A DNA stretch of 64,000 nucleotides. Source: Diaphorobacter sp. HDW4B (lineage in GTDB: Bacteria; Pseudomonadota; Gammaproteobacteria; Burkholderiales; Burkholderiaceae_C). Shown here piece by piece: positions 1 to 11,107 of the stretch. The stretch covers positions 3,160,001 to 3,224,000 of the forward strand of contig NZ_CP049905.1 of NCBI RefSeq assembly GCF_011305535.1. The letters run 5' to 3'. The first letter of the stretch is position 1. Every line of letters starts with the position of its first letter. A model generated the notes under the pieces. The model did not search any database. It had not been told where the DNA came from and was given only the letters and a program-made list of their open reading frames with translations. A program made the translations under genes and the position numbers.

Positions 1-2323
<2,323 letters not shown>

Positions 2324-2465
2324 TATAACTTTGATACAATCAAAGACTTGTAGTTATGCCAAGTACGCAATCAAATTAAGTTCAGCACAATCTGAATAAA
2401 ACCTCAGCTGATTGAGATTCTATGAATTCGTTGTGAAGCCACAAGGCTCCACGACACCAAGTTAT

Positions 2466-2579
2466 GCCTGATGACCATAGCAAGTTGGTACCACTCCTTC
2501 CCATCCCGAACAGGACAGTGAAACGACTTCGCGCCGATGATAGTGCGGGTTCCCGTGTGAAAGTAGGTCATCGTCAGGC
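2466..2579 (+). rRNA. rrf: 5S ribosomal RNA
   Basis: This 114-nt segment begins GCCTGATGACC and ends GGTCATCGTCAGGC, so its two ends form the closing helix of 5S rRNA. The internal CCATCCCGAACAGG loop is the classic 5S signature. It lies about 140 nt after the 23S end, as expected for the last gene of an rRNA operon. The 23S-5S spacer carries no tRNA. Confidence 0.97.
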
Positions 2580-2595
2580 TCTTACAGCCCAAGCC

Positions 2596-2627
2596 GCCCT
2601 CCAACTCGAAAGAGTGGAGGGCGTTTT
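2596..2627 (+). terminator. rRNA operon intrinsic terminator
   Basis: GCCCTCCA (2596-2603) pairs with TGGAGGGC (2615-2622). The stem extends through CTC/GAG around a GAAA loop, with one bulged A at 2604. It is followed by GTTTT. It lies 17 nt after the 5S gene and closes the rRNA operon. Confidence 0.9.
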
Positions 2628-2845
2628 GCTTTGCGCTTTGCGGAAGCCAAAAGACCTCCCGCTCTCGGCTCGCTAGGTCGACAGCGCGCCAACAACTATC
2701 CCCGCATCGGGTGCAGGCGGGCTTTGCCGCCACGCCTGGCCATCCCCAGAGCTCCGGGTGCACTCCGCGCCAAATTGGCATCAAGAGCTGACAGCTCCCA
2801 AGAATCCATCTCGATTCGCGCCCATTCATCCCGCTCTGGGATATA

Positions 2846-2861
2846 TTGACGTTCACGTCAA
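2846..2861. promoter_or_regulatory. Putative LiuR operator upstream of liuR
   Basis: TTGACGT TC ACGTCAA is a perfect 7-2-7 palindrome lying 57 nt before the liuR start. The half-sites match those of the box downstream of liuR at 3327-3347. In other proteobacteria LiuR, a MerR-family protein, binds sites of this kind and controls itself and the leucine catabolic genes. Autoregulation is inferred from position. Nothing else was seen between the rRNA terminator and this site. Confidence 0.75.
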
Positions 2862-2918
2862 TCAGAATGGCTGCGCGCCTGTGCCCAGCCCTTCGCGAGC
2901 ACACAAAAATTCCAATTC

Positions 2919-3323
2919 ATGCCCACGACTTACACCATCAGCGATCTTGCCAAGGAGTTCGACCTCACCACGCGTGCGATGCGCTTCTATGAGGACATGG
3001 GGTTGCTGCGTCCCGATCGCACAGGGCCTGGTGGACGCAGCCGTGTCTACAGCTCGCGTGATCGCACGCGTCTGAAACTCACGTTGCGTGCCAAGCGGCT
3101 CGGGCTTTCGCTGACGGAGGCAAAGGAGATCATCGATCTCTACGACAGCCCGCGTGATACCGGCAATCAGCTGCGCAAGTTCATGGAGGTGCTGGGTCAG
3201 CACCGACGTCAGCTGGAAGCGCAGATGACGGACCTACAGGCGAATCTCGACGAGATCCGCGAGCATGAAAAAGAAGCGCTGGCGCACTTGCAGCGTCTTG
3301 AGTCCGAAGTGAAAAATAAGTGA
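2919..3323 (+). CDS. liuR: LiuR, MerR-family regulator of leucine/isovalerate catabolism
   Basis: This 134-residue protein has an N-terminal MerR winged-helix domain, with TISDLAKEFDLTTRAMRFYEDMGLL-type sequence at about residues 5-30 and the wing PGGRSRVY near 37-44. A coiled coil that would dimerise covers about residues 85-134 and is rich in Leu, Glu and Lys. It lacks the cysteines of metal-sensing MerR proteins, and its length suits the LiuR subgroup. It is the first gene after the rRNA operon and precedes isovaleryl-CoA dehydrogenase, the usual liuR-liuA order. Palindromes on both sides suggest it regulates both itself and liuA. By family analogy its effector would be a leucine-pathway acyl-CoA; this is not visible here. 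Confidence 0.9.
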   Translation: MPTTYTISDLAKEFDLTTRAMRFYEDMGLLRPDRTGPGGRSRVYSSRDRTRLKLTLRAKRLGLSLTEAKEIIDLYDSPRDTGNQLRKFMEVLGQHRRQLEAQMTDLQANLDEIREHEKEALAHLQRLESEVKNK

Positions 3324-3326
3324 TAA

Positions 3327-3347
3327 TTGACGTTTACGTAAACGTCA
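3327..3347. promoter_or_regulatory. Putative LiuR operator upstream of liuA
   Basis: TGACGTTTAC / GTAAACGTCA at 3328-3347 is a perfect 20-bp palindrome beginning four bases after the liuR stop codon. It contains the 16-mer TTGACGTTTACGTAAA, which has the form of known LiuR sites in betaproteobacteria. It lies 126 nt before the liuA start, where a MerR-type activator/repressor would act. Confidence 0.8.
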
Positions 3348-3473
3348 TATGTGTGTTTCGCATTCCGCCATCAGCGGGATGAAGCAGTGAAATGGGCCTG
3401 TCGTGCCCCTTTCGCATAATCTGTTGAACGCCCGTTTGCAGTTCACCTTCCTACATCTCTCGGAGACAAACCC

Positions 3474-4661
3474 ATGAGCCTTGCCAACCTGCCCGGTCTG
3501 AATTTCCAACTCGGCGAAGACATCGACGCGCTGCGCGATGCCGTGCGTGAGTTTGCACAGGCTGAAATCGCACCGCGTGCGGCCGAAGTCGATCGCACCG
3601 ATCAGTTTCCGATGGATCTGTGGCGTAAATTTGGCGAGCTGGGTGTGCTTGGCATCACAGTCTCCGAGCAATATGGCGGCGCCAACATGGGCTACCTCGC
3701 GCACATGGTGGCGATGGAGGAAATCTCCCGCGCCAGCGCGTCCATCGGTCTGTCGTATGGTGCGCATTCGAATCTGTGCGTGAACCAGATCAACCGCAAC
3801 GGCAACGAAGCGCAGAAGGCCAAATACCTGCCCAAGCTGATCAGCGGTGAACATGTGGGTGCGCTTGCGATGAGCGAGCCGGGCGCTGGCTCCGACGTGA
3901 TCAGCATGAAGCTGAAAGCCGAGGACAAGGGCGGCTACTACCTGCTCAACGGCACGAAGATGTGGATCACCAACGGTCCCGATGCCGACACGCTGGTGGT
4001 GTATGCCAAGAGCGAGCCCGAGCTGGGCGCGCGTGGCGTGACCGCTTTCCTGATCGAAAAGGGCATGAAGGGTTTCTCGATTGCGCAGAAGCTCGACAAG
4101 CTGGGCATGCGCGGCAGCCATACGGGCGAGCTGGTGTTCGAAAACGTCGAAGTGCCTGCCGAAAACGTGCTTGGCCAAGTCAATGGCGGCGCCAAGGTGT
4201 TGATGAGCGGTCTCGATTACGAGCGCGCCGTGCTGACTGGCGGTCCGCTGGGCATCATGCAGTCCGTCATGGACAACGTGATTCCGTACATCCACGACCG
4301 CAAGCAATTTGGCCAGAGCATTGGCGAGTTCCAGCTCATCCAGGGCAAGGTCGCCGACATGTACACCGTGCTGCAAGCTGGTCGTTCTTTTGCCTATACG
4401 GTCGCCAAAAACCTCGATCTGCTGGGAACTGACCATGTTCGTCAGGTTCGCAAGGACTGCGCGAGCGTCATTCTGTGGACTGCCGAGAAGGCGACCTGGA
4501 TGGCGGGTGAAGGCGTGCAAATCTATGGCGGCAATGGGTATATCAACGAGTACCCACTGGGTCGTCTCTGGCGAGATGCGAAACTCTATGAAATTGGCGC
4601 GGGCACCAGCGAAATCCGCCGCATGCTGATCGGCCGCGAACTGTTTGCAGAAACCTGCTGA
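3474..4661 (+). CDS. liuA: Isovaleryl-CoA dehydrogenase
   Basis: This 395-residue flavoprotein oxidises isovaleryl-CoA to 3-methylcrotonyl-CoA in leucine breakdown and passes electrons to ETF. It has the complete acyl-CoA dehydrogenase fold: an N-terminal helical domain, FAD-binding [10 protein letters not shown] (about 132-141) and [11 protein letters not shown] (about 164-174), and a C-terminal helical domain. The base typical of isovaleryl-CoA dehydrogenases is present as Glu250 in [11 protein letters not shown]. The C-terminal position used by other family members reads YEIGAGTSE, so Glu is replaced there, as in true Ivd proteins. The start follows a GGAGA ribosome-binding site. The gene lies directly behind a LiuR box. 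Confidence 0.95.
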   Translation: MSLANLPGLNFQLGEDIDALRDAVREFAQAEIAPRAAEVDRTDQFPMDLWRKFGELGVLGITVSEQYGGANMGYLAHMVAMEEISRASASIGLSYGAHSNLCVNQINRNGNEAQKAKYLPKLISGEHVGALAMSEPGAGSDVISMKLKAEDKGGYYLLNGTKMWITNGPDADTLVVYAKSEPELGARGVTAFLIEKGMKGFSIAQKLDKLGMRGSHTGELVFENVEVPAENVLGQVNGGAKVLMSGLDYERAVLTGGPLGIMQSVMDNVIPYIHDRKQFGQSIGEFQLIQGKVADMYTVLQAGRSFAYTVAKNLDLLGTDHVRQVRKDCASVILWTAEKATWMAGEGVQIYGGNGYINEYPLGRLWRDAKLYEIGAGTSEIRRMLIGRELFAETC

Positions 4662-4733
4662 CGGACAGTTCCACACCTTTGCTGACGCGCCATCTTTTCC
4701 TCCTGTATCAGCCAAGCCAAAAAGGAAAACCTT

Positions 4734-5396
4734 ATGAGCACAACCTCCATCGAACAGCTGTTTGTCCACAACCGCGAGTGGGCAGCGCAGGTGGAGCGTG
4801 AGCGGCCCGGTTTCTTCACCGGACTGATGGCGCAGCAAAAGCCCAAGTACATGTGGATCGGCTGCTCCGACAGCCGCGTTCCCGCCAACCAGATTTCGGG
4901 TCTGGAGCCCGGTGAAGTCTTTGTGCACCGCAACGTGGCCAACGTGGTGGTGCCCAGCGACCTGAACTGCCTGTCCACCATTCAGTACTCCGTCGATCAC
5001 CTGAAGGTCGAGCACCTGATGGTCGTTGGTCACTATGGCTGCGGCGGCGTGCTGGCCGCGCTGGAAGGTCTGCGTCTGGGTCTGGTGGACAACTGGACCC
5101 GTCACGTGCGCGATATCCGCGACAAGCACATCAAACTGATCGAATCGATTTCGCCTCAATGGCGTCACGACGCGCTGTGCGAACTCAATGCCATCGAGCA
5201 GGTCGTCAACGTCGCGCAATCCACGGTGATGCAGGATGCCTGGGCGCGCGGCCAGAAGGTCACGCTGCACGGCTGGTGCTACAGCCTGAAGAACGGCCTG
5301 ATCACCAATCTGGAAATGACCGTCCCGGGCGTCGGTGGTCTGGAAGAGGTGTACACCGCGGCCATCGACAAGGTCGCAACGCGCAAGCGCGACTGA
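4734..5396 (+). CDS. can: Beta-class carbonic anhydrase
   Basis: This 220-residue enzyme hydrates CO2 to bicarbonate. The beta-class zinc site is complete: Cys44 and Asp46 with Arg48 in GCSDSRVP, then His100 and Cys103 in GHYGCGG. Length and motifs match the cytosolic Can group of E. coli. AAGGAAAAC precedes the start codon. The gene lies 72 nt behind liuA and 66 nt before aceK in the same orientation. A bicarbonate source is useful for the biotin-dependent methylcrotonyl-CoA carboxylase encoded further down, so a functional link to leucine catabolism is plausible but inferred. Confidence 0.95.
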   Translation: MSTTSIEQLFVHNREWAAQVERERPGFFTGLMAQQKPKYMWIGCSDSRVPANQISGLEPGEVFVHRNVANVVVPSDLNCLSTIQYSVDHLKVEHLMVVGHYGCGGVLAALEGLRLGLVDNWTRHVRDIRDKHIKLIESISPQWRHDALCELNAIEQVVNVAQSTVMQDAWARGQKVTLHGWCYSLKNGLITNLEMTVPGVGGLEEVYTAAIDKVATRKRD

Positions 5397-5462
5397 GCGC
5401 CGCCGCCAAGCCAAGTCACTCGTCCATCATCGCTGCCCGCAAAAAGGCAAAGGCACCCACCC

Positions 5463-7292
5463 ATGTTCCCGCAACGTCTGGATGCCCCGCAGGCCTACGA
5501 CATCGCCAAGGCGATGATGGATGGCTTCAACCGGCACTACAAACTGTTCCGCGCCGAGTCGGCGCGGGCCAAGCATCGCTTTGAAACGCAGGACTGGCAC
5601 GGCCAGCAGCGCGCGCAGCGCGAACGCATCGAGTTCTACGACCTGCGCGTGAAGGAATGCGTGATGCGGCTCGACAAGGAGTTCGCCGCAGGCACGCAGT
5701 CCATGAGCGTGTGGCAGCAGGTGAAGCTGCACTACATCGGCCTGATGGTCGAGCACCTGCAGCCCGAGTTGGCCGAGACCTTCTTCAACTCGGTCACCAC
5801 CAAGATCCTGCATCGCACGCACTTTCACAACAGCTTCATCTTCGTGCGTCCCGCCGTGAGCACGGAGTATCTCGAAAGCCGCGCTCCGGGCGCGTTGCCG
5901 ACCTACCGCGCCTACTATCCGCAGACGCTGGAAAAGCTGCCGAACGCCTTGCGCGAGCTGTTCGAGCAACTCGATCTGCAATGCGCGTTCGACGATCTGG
6001 ATCGCGACATCGAACTGCTGTCCGAGCGCATCGCCAAGCGTCTTGAAGGGCTTACGCTGCGCGCGAATTTTCAGATTCAGGTGCTCTCGAATCTGTTCTA
6101 CCGGAACAAGGGTGCCTACCTCGTCGGCAAGATCATCACCGGCTATACCGAGCTGGCTTTTTCGGTGCCGATTCTGCACAACGGCGAAGGCAAGCTGCTG
6201 CTGCACGCCGCGCTGTTCGGCGAAGACGACATGCATGGCCTGTTCAGTTTTGCGCGCGCGTATTTCATGGTGGACATGGAAGTGCCGAGCGCCTACGTGC
6301 AGTTTCTGCGCACGCTCATGCCGCGCAAGCCTCGCTCCGATCTGTACACCGCACTGGGTCTGGGCAAGCAAGGCAAGACGCTGTTCTATCGCGATTTTCT
6401 GCACCACCTGAGTTACTCCAGCGACAAGTTCCGCATCGCGCCCGGCATCAAGGGCATGGTGATGCTGGTGTTCGATCTGCCGAGCTTTCCGTATGTGTTC
6501 AAGCTCATCAAGGACCACTTTCCTGCGCCCAAGGAAACCACGCGCGAGCAGGTCAAGGGCAAGTATCTGCTGGTCAAGCAGCACGATCGCGTCGGTCGCA
6601 TGGCCGACACGCTGGAGTACAGCCTGGTGGCGTTTCCGCGTGACCGTTTTTCGGACGAGTTGATCGAAGAGATTCAAAAATTCGCGCCCAGCCAGTTGGA
6701 AATCAGCGACCGCGATGGCGATGGCAAGCAGGAAGTCATCATCAGCCATCTGTACATCGAGCGCCGCCTTGTGCCGCTGAACATCCATCTGCAGGAATGC
6801 TTCGACAAGGGCATCGCCGATCCCGACGCGCACCGCAGCATGTCGCGCGCGGTGGTCGAGTACGGCAACGCGATCAAGGATCTGGTGGCGGCCAACATCT
6901 TTCCCGGCGACATGTTGTGGAAGAACTTCGGCATCACGCGCAACGGCAAGGTCGTGTTCTACGACTACGACGAAATCGAATACCTCACCGACTGCAATTT
7001 CCGCCGCGTGCCCGCGCCGCGCAACGAAGAGGACGAAATGTCCGGCGAGATCTGGTACACGGTGCGTCCGCACGACGTGTTCCCGGAAACCTTTGCGCCG
7101 TTTCTGCTTGGCAACGATGCCGTGCGTGAAGTCTTCATGCGCCACCACGCCGATCTGCTCGATGCGCAGTTCTGGCAATCGCACAAGGAACGCATCCAGG
7201 CGGGGCACATGCTCGACGTGTTCCCCTACGAAAACGACCGGCGTCTGCACGAACGCAGCGCGCCGGCACGCGAGCAGGAAGCTGCTTCCTGA
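5463..7292 (+). CDS. aceK: Isocitrate dehydrogenase kinase/phosphatase AceK
   Basis: This 609-residue bifunctional enzyme phosphorylates and dephosphorylates isocitrate dehydrogenase and so switches carbon between the TCA cycle and the glyoxylate shunt. The kinase-like region carries FDLPSFPYVFKLIKD (about 337-351), with the ATP-contacting lysine, and NIFPGDMLWKNFG followed by VFYDYDEIEYLTDC (about 478-512), the catalytic and metal-binding part. Length is normal for the family. In enterics aceK closes the aceBAK operon; here no aceA or aceB is near and it lies in the leucine cluster, an arrangement reported for LiuR-regulated aceK in some betaproteobacteria. The ATG at 5463 has only a weak ribosome-binding site. 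Confidence 0.96.
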   Translation: MFPQRLDAPQAYDIAKAMMDGFNRHYKLFRAESARAKHRFETQDWHGQQRAQRERIEFYDLRVKECVMRLDKEFAAGTQSMSVWQQVKLHYIGLMVEHLQPELAETFFNSVTTKILHRTHFHNSFIFVRPAVSTEYLESRAPGALPTYRAYYPQTLEKLPNALRELFEQLDLQCAFDDLDRDIELLSERIAKRLEGLTLRANFQIQVLSNLFYRNKGAYLVGKIITGYTELAFSVPILHNGEGKLLLHAALFGEDDMHGLFSFARAYFMVDMEVPSAYVQFLRTLMPRKPRSDLYTALGLGKQGKTLFYRDFLHHLSYSSDKFRIAPGIKGMVMLVFDLPSFPYVFKLIKDHFPAPKETTREQVKGKYLLVKQHDRVGRMADTLEYSLVAFPRDRFSDELIEEIQKFAPSQLEISDRDGDGKQEVIISHLYIERRLVPLNIHLQECFDKGIADPDAHRSMSRAVVEYGNAIKDLVAANIFPGDMLWKNFGITRNGKVVFYDYDEIEYLTDCNFRRVPAPRNEEDEMSGEIWYTVRPHDVFPETFAPFLLGNDAVREVFMRHHADLLDAQFWQSHKERIQAGHMLDVFPYENDRRLHERSAPAREQEAAS

Positions 7293-7352
7293 CTTGCACA
7301 ACACCGATCCATCCACAGACCACTTCATTCACGACCATCCAAGGAGATTCAC

Positions 7353-8546
7353 ATGAGCCAACAACACAACGATCCCGTCGTCATCGTCAGCGCAGCGCGC
7401 ACGCCCATGGGCGCATTCCAGGGTGACTTCGCCGAGCTGTCCGCCAATGATCTGGGCGGCGCGGCGATCAAGGCCGCGGTGGAGCGCGCGGGCATCAAGC
7501 CCGAGCAAGTGGAAGAAGTGCTGTTCGGCAACTGCCTGATGGCGGGACAAGGTCAGGCCCCCGCACGCCAGGCCGGTTTCAAGGGCGGTCTGCCGCAAAG
7601 CTCGGGCGCGGTGACGCTCTCCAAGATGTGCGGTGCGGGCATGGAGGCCACCATCCTCGCGCACGACCAACTGATCGCAGGCAGCCGCGAAGTGATGATT
7701 GCCGGTGGCATGGAAAGCATGACCAACGCGCCCTATCTGCTGAAGAAGGCGCGCGGCGGCTACCGCATGGGCCACGACAAGATTTTCGATCACATGATGC
7801 TCGACGGTCTGGAAGACGCCTACGAACCTGGCCGCTCGATGGGCACGTTTGGCGAAGACTGCGCAGCCAAGTACCACTTCACACGCGAGCAGCAGGACGA
7901 GTTCGCCATCGCTTCCGTGATGCGCGCGCAGGCCGCGACCGAAAACGGCGGCTTCAAGGCCGAGATCACACCCGTCACCGTCAAGACCCGCAAGGGCGAC
8001 GTGACGGTGAGCGTGGACGAAGGCCCGGCCAAGGCCCGGCTCGACAAGATCACCAGCCTGAAGCCCGCGTTCAAGAAGGACGGCACGATCACCGCTGCTT
8101 CGAGCTCCAGCATCAACGACGGCGCGGCCGCCATGGTGCTGATGCGTGAATCCACCGCCAAGCAACTGGGCTGCAAACCGCTCGCGCGCATCGTCGCGCA
8201 CGGCACGCACGCGCAGGCTCCTGAATGGTTCACCACGGCTCCTGTGGGCGCGACCGAAAAGGCGCTCAAGAAGGCGGGCTGGAAAGTGGAAGACGTCGAC
8301 CTGTGGGAAGTGAACGAAGCCTTCGCCGTGGTGCCGATGGCGCTGATGAAGGAACTCAACGTTCCGCACGACAAGGTCAACGTGAACGGCGGTGCATGCG
8401 CTCTGGGTCACCCCATCGGTGCGAGCGGCGCGCGCATCATCGTCACGCTGATTCATGCTCTGCAATCGCGCGGCAAGAAGAAGGGCCTGGCCACGCTGTG
8501 CATCGGCGGCGGTGAAGGCACGGCCATGGCGATCGAGCTGGTCTGA
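7353..8546 (+). CDS. Acetyl-CoA C-acetyltransferase (thiolase)
   Basis: This 397-residue thiolase condenses or cleaves acetyl-CoA and acetoacetyl-CoA. The nucleophile Cys93 is in LSKMCGAGM, the NEAFA segment is present, His353 is in GGACALGHPIGASG and the general base Cys383 is in CIGGGEG. An AAGGAGA ribosome-binding site precedes the start. In this setting it most likely handles acetoacetyl-CoA derived from acetoacetate, the end product of leucine catabolism. It resembles AtoB and PhaA equally, so I give no symbol. No PHB synthesis genes are adjacent. Confidence 0.93.
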   Translation: MSQQHNDPVVIVSAARTPMGAFQGDFAELSANDLGGAAIKAAVERAGIKPEQVEEVLFGNCLMAGQGQAPARQAGFKGGLPQSSGAVTLSKMCGAGMEATILAHDQLIAGSREVMIAGGMESMTNAPYLLKKARGGYRMGHDKIFDHMMLDGLEDAYEPGRSMGTFGEDCAAKYHFTREQQDEFAIASVMRAQAATENGGFKAEITPVTVKTRKGDVTVSVDEGPAKARLDKITSLKPAFKKDGTITAASSSSINDGAAAMVLMRESTAKQLGCKPLARIVAHGTHAQAPEWFTTAPVGATEKALKKAGWKVEDVDLWEVNEAFAVVPMALMKELNVPHDKVNVNGGACALGHPIGASGARIIVTLIHALQSRGKKKGLATLCIGGGEGTAMAIELV

Positions 8547-8588
8547 GGACCGGTCCGTTAGTCAGATGGAGTAGGCTACGCGTTCCGG

Positions 8589-8611
8589 GGCCGCAGGCTT
8601 GCGGCCTCTTT
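8589..8611 (+). terminator. Likely intrinsic terminator after the thiolase gene
   Basis: GGCCGCA (8589-8595) pairs with TGCGGCC (8600-8606) over a four-base loop and is followed by TCTTT. It lies about 45 nt after the thiolase stop and just before the ribosome-binding site of the next gene. The stem is short and the T-run weak, so it may only attenuate. Confidence 0.5.
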
Positions 8612-8630
8612 CGTCTACCGGGAGACAGGC

Positions 8631-9749
8631 ATGAGTTCTGATGACAACCACGACGACAAGGAACTGCCGACGCCTCTGAGCGTGCAGCAGATCGAAGATT
8701 TCTGGCGCGAGTTCGTGCGGCACGAGAAGGAGCTGAAGACGCTCTCGGATCACGATTTTGTGAATCGCACGAACGAAATTCTGCAGCCGTTCGCGCCCGA
8801 TCTGGCGCTGGAGCATGAGCGCAGCAAGGACTCGGATACTTCGCTGCTCGTGGTGACGGCTCACGGCAACATCGACCAGTTCGAAAACATCCAGGCCATG
8901 GCTCGCCATGCGCCGCAGATGCCGGGCTACAAGGTGCAGGCGTTTCGCAGTCGCGCGCTGGGCAGTGATTTTTCGATGGGCATGGAAGGCTTCACGCTGG
9001 CATGTTCCGACGTGCTGGTCGCGCATTACGATGCGGGCGGCAATGTCGGTCTGGAGCTGTCGTTCGAGAAGATCATTCCACCGGACATGCGCGATCATGC
9101 GCGGCACATGGCCTTCATCATGCTGGACCATGTGCTGGGCGAATGGGACTTCGCCGTGCGCGTGGGGCCGGTCGAATTCGTCGACGCGTTCTCGGACGAG
9201 GTCGCAGGTGCCGAGCCGCTGTCGGTTTTTCCACCGATCTTCGACGCCTTTCTCCGCGAGGATCTGGGGCGCACCTATCGCATGCCGAGCGAAGAAGACG
9301 ACCGCTGGGTGATGCTGGAGATGCGCCAGCGCGGCGCGCCTCAGGATGCACCGCCCGATCTGCTGACCTTCCGCGCTTCGGCGAACGCGCTGGCCACGCG
9401 CGCCGATCTGTCGCATTTTCTGGAGCTGCGCTTCGCGTTCGAAAGCCAGGAAGATCTGGATGAAGCACGCGACGCGCAGGATGCGATGAACGACGAGTTG
9501 GAGCGTCTGCATGGCGGCCTGCTGGTGTTCACGCGTGTCGAGCAGATGCGCTCGCGCGTGGCGGGTTACTACGTGGACGATGTGGATTCGGCAAAGCAGT
9601 TGGCGGCGCGCGTGAGTGCCCAGCACGCGCCGAATCTGAAGCCCGAGATCGCGGTCACGTTCGATCCTTCATGGCAGGAATATCTGGCGTTCTATTCGGC
9701 GGTGCATCCCGCCGAAAGCAACGATGACGATGAGGATGACGACGAATGA
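8631..9749 (+). CDS. Conserved hypothetical cytosolic protein, acidic
   Basis: I do not recognise a function for this 372-residue protein. It has no signal peptide and no membrane segment. The sequence suggests two alpha/beta halves: residues about 70-170 (SLLVVTAHGNIDQFENIQ and following) and about 235-350, where an acidic helix rich in Glu and Asp is followed by a strand. The C-terminal part weakly recalls the RraB/DUF695 fold, but I cannot confirm this. Both termini are strongly acidic: DDNHDDKE at the start and an Asp/Glu run over the last ten residues. A GGGAGACAGG ribosome-binding site precedes the ATG. The stop overlaps the next start by four bases, so the two proteins are probably made together. 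Confidence 0.7.
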   Translation: MSSDDNHDDKELPTPLSVQQIEDFWREFVRHEKELKTLSDHDFVNRTNEILQPFAPDLALEHERSKDSDTSLLVVTAHGNIDQFENIQAMARHAPQMPGYKVQAFRSRALGSDFSMGMEGFTLACSDVLVAHYDAGGNVGLELSFEKIIPPDMRDHARHMAFIMLDHVLGEWDFAVRVGPVEFVDAFSDEVAGAEPLSVFPPIFDAFLREDLGRTYRMPSEEDDRWVMLEMRQRGAPQDAPPDLLTFRASANALATRADLSHFLELRFAFESQEDLDEARDAQDAMNDELERLHGGLLVFTRVEQMRSRVAGYYVDDVDSAKQLAARVSAQHAPNLKPEIAVTFDPSWQEYLAFYSAVHPAESNDDDEDDDE

Positions 9750-10369
9750 TCACCACGCTTGAACAACTGCGCAGCATCTACGCTCAACCGGCGGAACGTG
9801 CCTTGCGCAAGCAACTCGATCATCTCGACGAGTACTGTCAACGCATCATCGCGCTGTCGCCGTTCTGCGTGATGGCCACGGGCGGATCGCAAGGCTGCAT
9901 GCTCGACGCGTCGCCGCGTGGTGGTCCCAAAGGCTTTGTGAAGTGCGCCGATCCAAAGCATTTACTGCTGCCCGATGCGGGCGGCAACAACCGGCTCGAT
10001 TCGCTCACCAACTTGTTGACCGATCCGCGCATTGCGCTGCTGTTCTTTGTGCCAGGTGTGGACGAGACCTTGCGCGTGAACGGTACGGCGCGGCTGCGTG
10101 ATGAGCCTGAGTTCATTCAGCGCTTTGAAGGCGAACGCCAACTGCCCAAGCTGGTGATCGAGATCGAAGTGCAGGAAGCGTATCTGCACTGCGCCAAGGC
10201 GCTGATGCGCTCGAAGCTGTGGAGCGCCGATGTGCAGATCGCGCGCAGCGAACTGCCGACGCTCAACCAGATCATCCATGCGCAGATGGGTTCGAGTGCT
10301 GCACCTGAATCGCAGGATGACATGGTGGTGCGCTACAGCCGCCAGATTTCCGAAGAGCAGGGGAGCTGA
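9746..10369 (+). CDS. Pyridoxamine 5'-phosphate oxidase-like FMN flavoprotein (MSMEG_1061 type)
   Basis: This 207-residue protein belongs to the split-barrel FMN-binding family. The stretch LSPFCVMATGGSQGCMLDASPRGG at about 38-61 (shown in parts: FCVMAT, DASPRGG) and LFFVPGVDETLRVNGTA at about 100-116 are the marks of the MSMEG_1061 subgroup. Such proteins bind FMN or F420; the substrate is usually unknown. The start overlaps the previous stop (ATGA), which implies translational coupling with the acidic hypothetical protein. The SDR gene follows after four bases. Confidence 0.85.
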   Translation: MITTLEQLRSIYAQPAERALRKQLDHLDEYCQRIIALSPFCVMATGGSQGCMLDASPRGGPKGFVKCADPKHLLLPDAGGNNRLDSLTNLLTDPRIALLFFVPGVDETLRVNGTARLRDEPEFIQRFEGERQLPKLVIEIEVQEAYLHCAKALMRSKLWSADVQIARSELPTLNQIIHAQMGSSAAPESQDDMVVRYSRQISEEQGS

Positions 10370-10373
10370 AACC

Positions 10374-11042
10374 ATGTCCACCGTTCTTGTGATTGGTGCG
10401 TCGCGCGGCATTGGTCTGGAGTTGGTGCGGCAGTACCGCGAAGAAGGCCGCCGCGTGATTGCCACGGTGCGCGATGAGGCGGGGCGCGAGCGCGTGCAGG
10501 CATTGGGTGCCGAGGCCAAGCAGATCGATGTGACCAACCCCGCGAGCGTGAGCGGTCTGGCATGGCTGCTCGATGGCGAGAAGATCGACATCGCGCTGTA
10601 TGTGGCTGGTGTGATCCGCAGGCCCAATGCACTCACGCCGCCCACGCAGCAGGACTTCGACGCCGTCATGCACACCAATGTGCTAGGCGCGATGCAGGCG
10701 CTTCCGCAGGTCGCGCCGATGGTGGAAGAGGCGGGCGGCGTGTTCGCTTTTCTGTCGAGTTCCATGTCGCAGATCGGCAGTGTCGATGACAGCGGATCGT
10801 GGGTTTATCGCGTGAGCAAGGCGGCGCTCAACATGGCTGTGGCGGCGGCGCAGAACGACTATCCGCGTGCTACGCTGATCACCATCGATCCCGGTTGGGT
10901 GCAGACCGACATGGGTGGCGCGACGGCGCCCGTCCAAATTGAAGACAGCGTGAGTGGCATGCGCAGCGTGATCGCGACGCTCACCCCCGAAGACAAAGGC
11001 CAATTGCTGCATTACGACGGACGTCGTGCAGCGCATTGGTGA
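10374..11042 (+). CDS. Short-chain dehydrogenase/reductase
   Basis: This 222-residue SDR has the nucleotide-binding loop IGASRGIG near residues 7-14, a variant of the usual TGxxxGIG. The catalytic pair is in YRVSK at about 144-148, with a serine cluster (FLSSSMS) about 15 residues before it. Asp in KQIDVTN fits the adenine-binding position. A longer in-frame extension exists upstream, but the ATG at 10374 has GGGGAGC before it and gives a normal SDR N-terminus. It resembles small C-factor-like SDRs, whose substrates are not predictable. Confidence 0.88.
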   Translation: MSTVLVIGASRGIGLELVRQYREEGRRVIATVRDEAGRERVQALGAEAKQIDVTNPASVSGLAWLLDGEKIDIALYVAGVIRRPNALTPPTQQDFDAVMHTNVLGAMQALPQVAPMVEEAGGVFAFLSSSMSQIGSVDDSGSWVYRVSKAALNMAVAAAQNDYPRATLITIDPGWVQTDMGGATAPVQIEDSVSGMRSVIATLTPEDKGQLLHYDGRRAAHW

Positions 11043-11107
11043 TTTTTCGAATTTCGATTTCGTTTTTTCTTTTTCAGTAATTCCAACAGACCGTAGAGAC
11101 AACCAAG

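Noticed and set aside
2324-2465. tRNA gene in the 23S-5S spacer
   Set aside because: No cloverleaf or T-loop sequence is present.
3345-5414. 689-codon open frame on the minus strand opposite liuA and can
   Set aside because: High-G+C shadow frame of two well-supported genes; its product is rich in His, Arg and Gln without any domain.
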